Part shown: in pieces, positions 1 to 5,416 of the stretch
How positions within the stretch are numbered: position 1 is the stretch's first letter
How the letters are laid out: the number at the start of each line of letters is the position of its first letter
Origin: Mesorhizobium_B sp964242945
GTDB taxonomy: Bacteria > Pseudomonadota > Alphaproteobacteria > Rhizobiales > Rhizobiaceae
Direction of reading: 5' to 3'
Assembly: GCA_964242945.1 (NCBI GenBank)
Contig: CAXTCF010000131.1
Span: 1-10,833, forward strand
DNA: 10,833 bases
The notes under the pieces: model-generated
Databases searched by the model: none
What the model was told of the DNA's origin: nothing
Seen by the model: only the letters and a program-made list of their open reading frames with translations
Position numbers and translations under genes: made by a program

Positions 1-47
1 CCCCTCTCTCCCCTTGTGGGAGAGATGTCCGGCAGGACAGTGAGGGG
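1..47. repeat. Rhizobiales-type structured intergenic repeat, cut by the window edge
   Basis: Three nested or adjacent inverted repeats fill these bases. The outer arms are CCCCTC (1-6) and GAGGGG (42-47). A strong hairpin TCTCTCCC (5-12) / GGGAGAGA (18-25) has loop CTTGT, and a small hairpin GTCC (27-30) / GGAC (35-38) has loop GGCA. The CTCTCCCCTTGTGGGAGAG core with a closing GTGAGGGG is a pattern I recognise from dispersed intergenic repeats in Mesorhizobium-like and Bradyrhizobium-like genomes; that is recall, not a search. It lies just downstream of the yraN stop, a usual place for such elements. It may extend left of the window. No T-run follows the hairpins, so it does not look like a standard terminator. 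Confidence 0.6.
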
Positions 48-73
48 TAAGCAGCCGCCGCGCCACGCCGGCC

Positions 74-445
74 TCAACGGTTCCGCCCTTCAAAAATCCC
101 CTGCACATGCACCGGCCAGCGGCGCGGCAGCACAGCCACGAGGTCGAAGCGCAGCGACATCCGAGGAGAGTCCCTTTGGCGGGAAAGCCACAGGTCAGCG
201 GCGTTCTCGATGCGCCGCTGCGACGTCCAACTGAGCGCATCCATCGCTTCCCGCAGCGTCTTGCGCTTCTTCACTTCGACGATCAGCACGAGGTCGCGCC
301 GCCGCGCGATCAGGTCGATCTCGCCGAGCGGCGTCCGGTAGCGCCAAGCCACGATGCGAAAACCTTTCAGCATCAGCGCGAGGGCAGCCCAGCGCTCGCC
401 GGAAAAGCCGCTGCGATAGGCCTTCTGGCGGCGCGGATCAGCCAT
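74..445 (-). CDS. yraN: YraN/UPF0102 family endonuclease-like protein
   Basis: 123 residues from ATG at 445, close to the usual 115-130 of the UPF0102 family. The family has a restriction-endonuclease-like fold and is almost always found beside rsmI; its cellular role is unsettled, with a structure-specific nuclease activity suspected. Visible family marks are GFSGERWAA near the N-terminus, GEIDLIA (E42, D44) and IVEVKKR (E57, K59), which fit the E..D..ExK metal-dependent nuclease pattern. A GTG two codons upstream (448) is possible, but ATG is the better start. The ATG overlaps the end of rsmI by 8 bp (ATGGCTGA), so translation is probably coupled. It is the last gene of the leftward operon. 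Confidence 0.9.
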   Translation of the reverse strand: MADPRRQKAYRSGFSGERWAALALMLKGFRIVAWRYRTPLGEIDLIARRRDLVLIVEVKKRKTLREAMDALSWTSQRRIENAADLWLSRQRDSPRMSLRFDLVAVLPRRWPVHVQGIFEGRNR

Positions 446-1325
446 CACGGTCCTTCAGAGCCACCAGCCGGCGGAACAGGTCGCTCTTCGGCAGCCCGGT
501 CATCTTGGCGGCTTCGGCCGCCGCGCGCGACGCCGGCATTTCGTCGCCCAGGCGGCGCAGAAGGGCATCCACTTCGGCCGGCTCGGCTGCCGGCGTCTCG
601 CCCGGCGGCCCGACGCAGATCACGATCTCGCCCTTCGGCGTGACGTCGGCATAGCTTGCGGCCAGTTCGGCAAGCGTGCCGCGGCGCATCTCCTCGAACG
701 TCTTGGTCAACTCGCGCGCCACCGCCGCCGGCCGCACGGCCCCCAGCACTCCTTCCATGGCGGCCAGCGCATCGCCCAGGCGGCGGGGAGATTCAAAGAA
801 GACGAGGCTTCCCGGCACGTTTTTCAACGCTTCCAGCCGGCTTCGCCGCGCACCGTCTTTCGGCGGCAGGAAGCCCGCGAACAGAAACGTGTCGGTCGGC
901 AGGCCGGACGCCACCAGCGCCGCCAGCACCGCGGAAGGGCCGGGAATCGGGATCACCCTGATGCCGGCCTCCGCCGCCCGCTCCACCAGCCGGAAGCCGG
1001 GATCGGAAACCAGCGGCGTGCCGGCGTCCGAAACCAGCGCAACGCTCTTGCCCACCGCCAACGCTTCCAGCAGCTTCGGCCCGGCTTCATCCGCGTTGTG
1101 CTCGTGGTAGGCGGCTGCGCGGCGGCGGATGCCGTAGCGGTCAAGCAGCACGCGCGTCACCCGCGTGTCCTCGCACGCCAGCACGTCGGCGCCTGCAAGC
1201 GTTTCCAGCGCGCGGAGCGTGATGTCACCCAGATTTCCGATCGGCGTCGCGACGAGATAAAGTCCCGGCTCCAGGGCACGTGCCGGCACGACCACAGAGC
1301 CGACCAGGAAACTCCGCTCTTCCAT
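438..1325 (-). CDS. rsmI: 16S rRNA (cytidine(1402)-2'-O)-methyltransferase RsmI
   Basis: 295 residues, normal length for RsmI. The enzyme uses S-adenosylmethionine to 2'-O-methylate C1402 in the decoding centre of the small ribosomal subunit. The N-terminal tetrapyrrole-methylase fold is plain: VATPIGNLGD at residues 25-34, then ACEDTRVT, LVSDAGTPLVSDPG (about 96-110) and the IPGPSA loop, then GFLPPK and FFESPRR. The last 45 or so residues match the small helical C-terminal domain of the family (SRAAAEAAKMTGLPKSDLFR). ATG at 1325 lies 15 bp after the stop of the transporter gene, and the 3' end overlaps yraN, so the three genes look co-transcribed. Nothing essential appears missing. Confidence 0.96.
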   Translation of the reverse strand: MEERSFLVGSVVVPARALEPGLYLVATPIGNLGDITLRALETLAGADVLACEDTRVTRVLLDRYGIRRRAAAYHEHNADEAGPKLLEALAVGKSVALVSDAGTPLVSDPGFRLVERAAEAGIRVIPIPGPSAVLAALVASGLPTDTFLFAGFLPPKDGARRSRLEALKNVPGSLVFFESPRRLGDALAAMEGVLGAVRPAAVARELTKTFEEMRRGTLAELAASYADVTPKGEIVICVGPPGETPAAEPAEVDALLRRLGDEMPASRAAAEAAKMTGLPKSDLFRRLVALKDRDG

Positions 1326-1340
1326 GTCAGCCCTCCCGTC

Positions 1341-1772
1341 TCAGCTCAGCGCCATCACGATGCCGCCGGCCGCGATCAGCGTCACGCCGATCCAGCCGCC
1401 CGGCGAAAGCCGTTCGCCTAGAAGCGAAACGCCGAGCAGCGCGACGAACACCACGGAGAGCTTGTCCACCGGCGCCACGCGGGAGGCATCGCCCAGCTTC
1501 AAAGCGCGGAAGTAGCACAGCCAGGATGCGCCGGTCGCCAAACCGGAAAGCACCAGGAAAAGCCAGCTTCGCCCAGGGATCTTTCCGGGCGCCTGGAACT
1601 GCCCCGTTGCCGCGACGATCAAGCCTAGCACGGCGACGATAACTAAAGTCCGCACGAGCGTCGCGAAGTCGGCGTTCACCTCGCGCACGCCTATCTTGGC
1701 GAAAATCGCGGTCATTGCCGCAAACAGTGCCGACAGAAGCGCCCAGAACAGCCAGCTTCCACCAATCGGCAT
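1341..1772 (-). CDS. Half-size EamA/DMT-family membrane transporter
   Basis: 143 residues with about five hydrophobic segments, beginning WLFWALLSALFAAMTAIFAKIGV and ending GWIGVTLIAAGGIVMALS. This equals one EamA repeat. Full-length DMT exporters have two such repeats (about 300 residues), so this protein would have to work as a dimer, as known for short DMT families such as EmrE. The ALKLGDASRVAPVDKLSVVFVALLG..GERL region is characteristic of single-repeat EamA proteins. The substrate cannot be told from sequence. A good Shine-Dalgarno (AAGGAAA on the minus strand, about 1776-1785) precedes ATG 1772. It is the first gene of the operon with rsmI and yraN, and the link to them is probably only co-transcription. 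Confidence 0.85.
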   Translation of the reverse strand: MPIGGSWLFWALLSALFAAMTAIFAKIGVREVNADFATLVRTLVIVAVLGLIVAATGQFQAPGKIPGRSWLFLVLSGLATGASWLCYFRALKLGDASRVAPVDKLSVVFVALLGVSLLGERLSPGGWIGVTLIAAGGIVMALS

Positions 1773-1805
1773 GCCATTTCCTTTTTGTTAGGCACGCGCA
1801 ACAAT

Positions 1806-1828
1806 TTTGCGGGGTGCAACGCAGCAAA
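1806..1828. promoter_or_regulatory. Nested TGC-rich inverted repeat (possible operator)
   Basis: Seen directly: TTTGC (1806-1810) mirrors GCAAA (1824-1828), and inside it TGC (1815-1817) mirrors GCA (1821-1823) around AAC. Both pairs share one centre at 1819. The site sits 34-56 bp upstream of the minus-strand transporter start, where a regulator could act. On the minus strand it reads TTTGCTGCGTTGCA, which resembles the TGC-rich sites described for the polyhydroxyalkanoate regulator PhaR. That resemblance is an inference from memory, and another TetR- or GntR-like regulator would fit as well. Confidence 0.3.
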
Positions 1829-1936
1829 GTCTCGTGTATAGGGCCAGCCAATCGCATCCAAGGCTGCAAGCCTCTAACAAAACTGGCGCGAAAACAGGCG
1901 TTCTGCCGAAAATCTCGCCACAATCTGCTCACATAG

Positions 1937-1961
1937 GGAACAGAACCGCGCAAGCGTCGTT
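1937..1961 (+). promoter_or_regulatory. EcfG-type (general stress response sigma factor) promoter
   Basis: GGAAC at 1937-1941 and CGTT at 1958-1961 are separated by exactly 16 bases. GGAAC-N16/17-CGTT is the established consensus for promoters read by EcfG/RpoE2/SigT, the sigma factor controlled by PhyR and NepR in Alphaproteobacteria. Transcription would begin around 1968, giving a leader of about 20 bases before the ATG at 1989, with a Shine-Dalgarno in between. By eye I found no equally good match in the other intergenic regions on either strand. Position, spacing and the downstream gene all fit; expression is not shown. Confidence 0.7.
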
Positions 1962-1972
1962 ACTGGCCGCTT

Positions 1973-1979
1973 GGGAGGA
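1973..1979 (+). promoter_or_regulatory. Shine-Dalgarno of the 53-codon ORF
   Basis: GGGAGGA is followed by a 9-base spacer to ATG 1989. This is a near-ideal ribosome-binding site and is the main reason to treat the short ORF as translated. Confidence 0.65.
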
Positions 1980-1988
1980 TCACCTGCC

Positions 1989-2150
1989 ATGAATACATTG
2001 ATCGTATCCGACGTTTTCGATGCCTACTATGACGGGCGCAAGGGCGGCTTTCCATCGGAGCAGCCCAAGTCCGCGGATGCGGAAAAGCGCGACGGGAAAG
2101 TCCGTGCCGAAGCCGCCAACGCGGACCGCCGCGTTCCCAGGGCAGCCTGA
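1989..2150 (+). CDS. Small hypothetical protein, candidate general-stress gene
   Basis: 53 residues, ATG to TGA. I do not recognise the family. The first 22 residues (MNTLIVSDVFDAYYDGRKGG then F, P) are hydrophobic and aromatic; the rest is strongly charged, rich in Ala, Lys, Arg, Asp and Glu, has no Cys, and is probably disordered. There is no signal peptide or membrane segment. Third codon positions after the first few codons are mostly G or C, as in neighbouring genes, which supports real coding. The ORF has its own EcfG-like promoter (1937-1961), a strong Shine-Dalgarno (1973-1979) and its own terminator (2173-2204), so it looks monocistronic. It is convergent with hemW. The alternative is that the transcript of about 235 bases acts as a small RNA and the ORF is incidental. 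Confidence 0.65.
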   Translation: MNTLIVSDVFDAYYDGRKGGFPSEQPKSADAEKRDGKVRAEAANADRRVPRAA

Positions 2151-2172
2151 CCGTCTCCATCCGGCAATTTTG

Positions 2173-2205
2173 AAGCCCGCCCGGTTCACCCCAGGCGGGT
2201 TTTTG
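2173..2205 (+). terminator. Rho-independent terminator of the small stress-type gene
   Basis: Stem CCCGCC (2176-2181) pairs with GGCGGG (2194-2199) around a 12-base loop and is followed by a run of five T (2200-2204). AAG before the stem can pair with the first T residues. The T-run is on the plus strand only; on the minus strand the hairpin is followed by CTTCAAAATTG, so it mainly serves plus-strand transcription. It begins 23 bases after the ORF stop. Confidence 0.85.
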
Positions 2206-2214
2206 CTTTTCGGT

Positions 2215-3384
2215 TCATCGCGCCAGTTCGGCGACGAGCGAGTTCAGCACCATCATGCCTGCTGGCGTCGCTCTCAGGCCGGAATTGCCGACCGGCGCAA
2301 CCAAGCCTTCCCCTTGCAGGTTCGACACGACGCTTGAGGAAAGCGGCCGGCCCGCAAGCCGCTCGTAGCGCACCAGATCGATGCCTTCCTTCAGCCGAAG
2401 ACCCATCAGCAGAAGTTCGTCCGCCTGCTCTGCGTGCGAAAGCGTTTCGCCATCCACGATGCCGTCGCCGCGCCTCGCCACGAGTTCCAGCCAGCGCTCA
2501 GGGTTTTTCTCCCCGATCGTCACCACCCGCTGCCCGCCCTCGATGAAGCGGCCATGCGCGCCGGGGCCGACCCCGACATACTCGCCGTAGCGCCAGTAGA
2601 TCAGGTTGTGCCGGCTTTCCGCGCCGGGCGCCGCATGGTTGGAGATCTCATAGGCGGGCAGCCCGTGCGCCGCCGTGATCTCCTGCGTCGTCCGGTAGAG
2701 CGCCGCCCCCGCTTCGTCGTCGGGGATCGCGAACTTCTTGCGGGCGTGCAGCCCGTGAAAGGGCGTGCCTTCCTCGATGGTCAACTGGTAGAGCGAGAGG
2801 TGATCGACCGCATGGCCGATCGCTTCCCGAAGCTCCGAACCCCATGCCTCCGGCGTCTGACCGGGGCGGGCATAGATCAGGTCGAAGGACAGGCGCGGGA
2901 ACGTCTTGCGCGCAAGCCGGATGGCACTGAGCGCCTCCTCCACCGTGTGCAGCCGCCCCAGGAACTTCAGGTCGCGATCGTTAAGCGCCTGGACGCCGAG
3001 CGAAAGCCGGTTGACGCCCGCCGCGCGATAGCCGGCGAAGCGCCCGGCATCGGCGGAAGCCGGGTTGGCTTCCAGCGTCACCTCGATGCCGTCCGGCACA
3101 TGCCAAAGCTTCGCCGCCGCGTCGAGAACCGTGCCGACCGTGTCGGGGTGCATCAGGGAGGGCGTGCCGCCGCCCCAGAAGATGCTCGATACCTCGCGCG
3201 GCCCCGTCCGCTCGCGCATGGTTTCCAACTCGCGCACAAAGGCTTGCGCAAACCGCGCCTGATCCACGGCCATGTGCCGGACGTGGCTGTTGAAGTCGCA
3301 ATACGGGCATTTGGCCGCGCAGAACGGCCAATGCAGGTAGATGCCGAAGCCGGGATCGGCCAGCCGGTCAGCTGGTTGCGTCAA
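2215..3384 (-). CDS. hemW: HemW, radical SAM heme chaperone-like protein
   Basis: 389 residues, normal length. The radical SAM motif CAAKCPYCDF gives C22, C26 and C29, which bind the 4Fe-4S cluster. The residues after the third Cys are D-F, as in HemW, rather than the fourth Cys of true HemN coproporphyrinogen dehydrogenase. Other family marks are IFWGGGTPSL, LEANP, NRLSLGVQALND, SFDLIYARPGQT, HLSLYQLTIEEGTPF and SRHNLIYWRYGEYVGVGPGAHG. HemW binds heme and has been proposed to deliver it to membrane enzymes; older annotations call it an oxygen-independent coproporphyrinogen III oxidase. The start is TTG at 3384, overlapping the rdgB stop as TTGA; the frame upstream offers no ATG or GTG close by. 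It is the last gene of the rph operon. Confidence 0.94.
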   Translation of the reverse strand: MTQPADRLADPGFGIYLHWPFCAAKCPYCDFNSHVRHMAVDQARFAQAFVRELETMRERTGPREVSSIFWGGGTPSLMHPDTVGTVLDAAAKLWHVPDGIEVTLEANPASADAGRFAGYRAAGVNRLSLGVQALNDRDLKFLGRLHTVEEALSAIRLARKTFPRLSFDLIYARPGQTPEAWGSELREAIGHAVDHLSLYQLTIEEGTPFHGLHARKKFAIPDDEAGAALYRTTQEITAAHGLPAYEISNHAAPGAESRHNLIYWRYGEYVGVGPGAHGRFIEGGQRVVTIGEKNPERWLELVARRGDGIVDGETLSHAEQADELLLMGLRLKEGIDLVRYERLAGRPLSSSVVSNLQGEGLVAPVGNSGLRATPAGMMVLNSLVAELAR

Positions 3385-4031
3385 GGCTCGCCCAATCGGG
3401 CACGGGCGAACTTCTGGAAGGCGCGGGCGCGGTGGGACAGTGCGTCAGCCATGCCCGGACGCCAGCCATGCTTCTCGTTGGATTCCATCTCGCCGAAGGT
3501 GCGGGAGTGTCCGTCCGGCAGAAACACGGGATCGTAGCCGAAACCCTTGTCGCCGCGCGGCGGCCAGACAAGCCGGCCTTCCACCTCGCCGCGGAAATAC
3601 TCCGCGTCGCCGTCGGGGTAAGCCAGGCAGATCACCGAAACGAAGCGCCCGCGCCGCGCCTCCGGCGTTCCGGCGCCCGCTTGCGCCAGCGCCGTTTCCG
3701 TGCGTTCCATGGCCCGGTGGAAGTCGCGCGTGCCGTCGTCCAGCGTCGCCCAGTTGGCGGTGTAAACGCCGGGCGCGCCGCCCAGCGCATCGACGCACAG
3801 GCCGGAATCGTCGGAAAGCGCCGGCAAGCCGGTGGCCTCGGCCGCCGCAAAGGCTTTCAGGAATGCGTTGTCCTCGAATGTGCTGCCGGTTTCCTCCGGC
3901 TCCGGCAGCCCAAGCGCGCCCGCGCTCTGCGCGGTGAAGCCGAACGGCGCCATCAGTTCGGCGAACTCCTTCAGCTTGCCTTCATTGTGGGTCGCGATCA
4001 CGATCGTCTTTGCCGAGAGGTCGCCGGCCAT
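3381..4031 (-). CDS. rdgB: XTP/dITP pyrophosphatase (non-canonical purine NTPase)
   Basis: 216 residues, slightly longer than E. coli RdgB because of an N-terminal extension of about seven residues, normal for rhizobial homologues. The cytosolic enzyme hydrolyses (d)ITP and XTP to monophosphates and keeps deaminated purines out of DNA and RNA. Visible marks are ATHNEGKLKEF (T14, H15, N16, K19; substrate site), GSTFEDNAFLKA, LSDDSGLCVDALGGAPGVYTANWA with the catalytic D75, FGYDPVFLP, and SHRARAFQKF at the C-terminus. ATG 4031 is three bases after the VOC gene stop, and the stop overlaps the TTG of hemW. Adjacency to rph and hemW is the usual alphaproteobacterial order. Confidence 0.96.
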   Translation of the reverse strand: MAGDLSAKTIVIATHNEGKLKEFAELMAPFGFTAQSAGALGLPEPEETGSTFEDNAFLKAFAAAEATGLPALSDDSGLCVDALGGAPGVYTANWATLDDGTRDFHRAMERTETALAQAGAGTPEARRGRFVSVICLAYPDGDAEYFRGEVEGRLVWPPRGDKGFGYDPVFLPDGHSRTFGEMESNEKHGWRPGMADALSHRARAFQKFARARLGEP

Positions 4032-4034
4032 GCG

Positions 4035-4445
4035 TCAAAAACCCCAGATTTTTTGTTCGGCGAACTCCAGCGAGTTGCCCGCGGGATCGCAGAAGTAGAG
4101 CGAGCGTCCGCCTCCAGGCCAAGTAAAATCTGCCTCGACCGCTATGCCCGCTGCCTCCAAGTGGCGCTTCCACGCTGCAATTTCATCCCCGCTCGCGCGG
4201 AAGCAGAGATGCCCAGGCCCATGGGCGCCATGCGGCGGAACCGGCAGCCTGGCATCGGGCGATGGCGGCACGGCTGTAGCGCGCGGGTCGAACACGAGCA
4301 CGACGCCTGCGCCACAGCGGAAGAACACGTGCCGCCCCTCCACCTTCCCCAGCACTTCCAGCCCCAGCACGCCGGCGTAGAACGCTTCGGCGGCAGCGAG
4401 GTCGTCCGTGTAAAGCGCGGCCTCAAGGATGCCGGACGGCTGCAT
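4035..4445 (-). CDS. VOC (glyoxalase/bleomycin resistance/dioxygenase) superfamily protein
   Basis: 136 residues, one VOC unit with two beta-alpha-beta-beta-beta halves (about 1-62 and 75-130). ILEAALYTDDLAAAEAFYAGVLGLEV starts the first half and GPGHLCFRASGDEIAAW the second; DPAGNSLEFAE is the final strand. Likely metal ligands are H79 and E128, with E8 at the place where the first ligand normally lies. Substrate cannot be told; glyoxalase-like isomerase, dioxygenase or resistance activities all occur in this fold. It is inserted between rph and rdgB with only three bases on either side, so it is probably co-translated with them. ATG 4445 is a natural start. Confidence 0.88.
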   Translation of the reverse strand: MQPSGILEAALYTDDLAAAEAFYAGVLGLEVLGKVEGRHVFFRCGAGVVLVFDPRATAVPPSPDARLPVPPHGAHGPGHLCFRASGDEIAAWKRHLEAAGIAVEADFTWPGGGRSLYFCDPAGNSLEFAEQKIWGF

Positions 4446-4448
4446 CCC

Positions 4449-5165
4449 TCAGCCCACCGCCATCTGTTGCAGCGACACGAGGCGGCCGATGCCCTTGCGC
4501 GCCAGTCCGAGCAACGCCAAAAACTCTTCTTCGGTGAAGGGAGCGCCCTCCGCCGTGCCCTGGATTTCCACGATGCCGCCGCGGCCCGTCAGCACGAAGT
4601 TCGCATCGGTGCCGGCAGAAGAATCCTCGGCATAGTCGAGGTCCAGCACCGGCGCGCCCCCGTGGATGCCGCAGGAGATCGCCGCGACGTGATCCTTCAG
4701 CACGCGCGAAACGCTCGCCATGGAGCGCGCCTCCATCCATTGGAGGCAGTCGTGCAGCGCCACCCAGCCGCCGGAGATCGCCGCTGTGCGCGTGCCGCCA
4801 TCCGCCTGGAGCACGTCGCAGTCCACGGTGATCTGCATCTCGCCCAAGGCTTGAAGGTCGCACACGGCGCGCAGGGAGCGGCCGATCAGACGCTGGATCT
4901 CCAGCGTGCGCCCGCCCTGCTTGCCGGAGGCCGCCTCGCGCCGCATCCGGTCGCCGGTCGAGCGCGGCAGCATCCCGTATTCCGCCGTCACCCAACCCTT
5001 GCCGCCGTTGCGCAGCCAGGCGGGCACCCGCTCTTCCAGGCTTGCGGTGCACAGCACGTGCGTGTCGCCGAATTTTACGAGACAGGAGCCCTCCGCATGC
5101 TTGGAAACCCCGCGCTCGAAGGAGACCGCGCGCAGTTCGTCGGGCTGGCGTTTGGATGGGCGCAT
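4449..5165 (-). CDS. rph: Ribonuclease PH
   Basis: 238 residues from ATG 5165. A GTG two codons upstream (5171) would add Met-Pro; I prefer ATG because MRPSKR is the conserved N-terminus and this numbering puts the phosphate-binding residues at R86 and R126, as in characterised RNase PH proteins. The enzyme trims the 3' ends of tRNA precursors phosphorolytically as a hexamer. Visible blocks are RAVSFERGVSKHAEGSCLV, AEYGMLPRST, GKQGGRTLEIQRLIGRSLRA, DCDVLQADGGTRTAAI and the acidic LDLDYAEDS stretch (D175, D177, D181). It is the first gene of the leftward operon and is divergent from hrcA. Upstream Shine-Dalgarno is weak (GCGAG). Confidence 0.97.
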   Translation of the reverse strand: MRPSKRQPDELRAVSFERGVSKHAEGSCLVKFGDTHVLCTASLEERVPAWLRNGGKGWVTAEYGMLPRSTGDRMRREAASGKQGGRTLEIQRLIGRSLRAVCDLQALGEMQITVDCDVLQADGGTRTAAISGGWVALHDCLQWMEARSMASVSRVLKDHVAAISCGIHGGAPVLDLDYAEDSSAGTDANFVLTGRGGIVEIQGTAEGAPFTEEEFLALLGLARKGIGRLVSLQQMAVG

Positions 5166-5237
5166 GGGCACTCGCTAGCTTTTGATCTCTGGGCCGCGCT
5201 TTAGACCCTCCTCAAGCGCCGCGCAAAGGGAAACACT

Positions 5238-5285
5238 TTTCGCCGAAAGCGCGGCAACGCCGCTTTACCCCTCGCGCCTGAGGGG
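5238..5285. repeat. Cluster of three short inverted repeats between rph and hrcA
   Basis: Read directly: TTTCG-C-CGAAA (5238-5248), GCGGC-AAC-GCCGC (5251-5263, followed by TTT), and CCCCTC-N6-GAGGGG (5268-5285). They lie end to end in the divergent intergenic region. They could be operator sites, a structured leader of rph or hrcA, or the remnant of an intergenic repeat, since CCCCTC/GAGGGG arms also border the repeat at 1-47. None is a CIRCE element. The rest of 5166-5416 shows no ORF I would support. Confidence 0.4.
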
Positions 5286-5360
5286 ACTCCGAACCCGCAG
5301 CCGGGCTTACCTTCTTGTTGAGGATCAGATCGCCTCACCGGGCCGCGTCACCCTGCGACG

Positions 5361-5388
5361 TTGCGGGAACGGTCGTCCGGTTTATATC
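5361..5388 (+). promoter_or_regulatory. Possible sigma-70-type promoter of hrcA
   Basis: TTGCGG (5361-5366) and TATATC (5383-5388) are spaced by 16 bases, and the -10 lies in the only AT-rich pocket of the region. A start near 5395 would give a leader of about 22 bases. The match is imperfect, and short motifs like this arise by chance. Confidence 0.35.
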
Positions 5389-5416
5389 TTCAAGCCGTGC
5401 ATCCCCCGCAGAGGCC

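Noticed and set aside
1975..1988. GGATCACCT before the small ORF, identical to part of the 16S rRNA 3' end
   Set aside because: Only nine bases agree, no other rRNA sequence is near, and the bases are explained by the Shine-Dalgarno GGGAGGA and its spacer.
3432..5204. Very long open frame on the plus strand (590 codons) opposite rdgB, the VOC gene and rph
   Set aside because: It is antisense to three genes with unmistakable family motifs, and its translation is Arg/Ala/His-rich with no recognisable domain. High GC content with GC-rich third positions produces such shadows.
5366..5390. GGAAC at 5366-5370 as an EcfG -35 for hrcA
   Set aside because: The bases 16-17 positions downstream are TCTT or CTTC, not CGTT, so the second half of the consensus is missing.
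5166..5416. Search for a CIRCE operator upstream of hrcA
   Set aside because: No TTAGCACTC or GAGTGCTAA-like arms occur here on either strand; autoregulation through CIRCE is not supported.
5315..5416. Upstream extension of hrcA to 5315
   Set aside because: The extra 34 residues do not resemble HrcA N-termini, and MNKPLADPTLQSLDLRSRDIF from 5417 is a normal family start.
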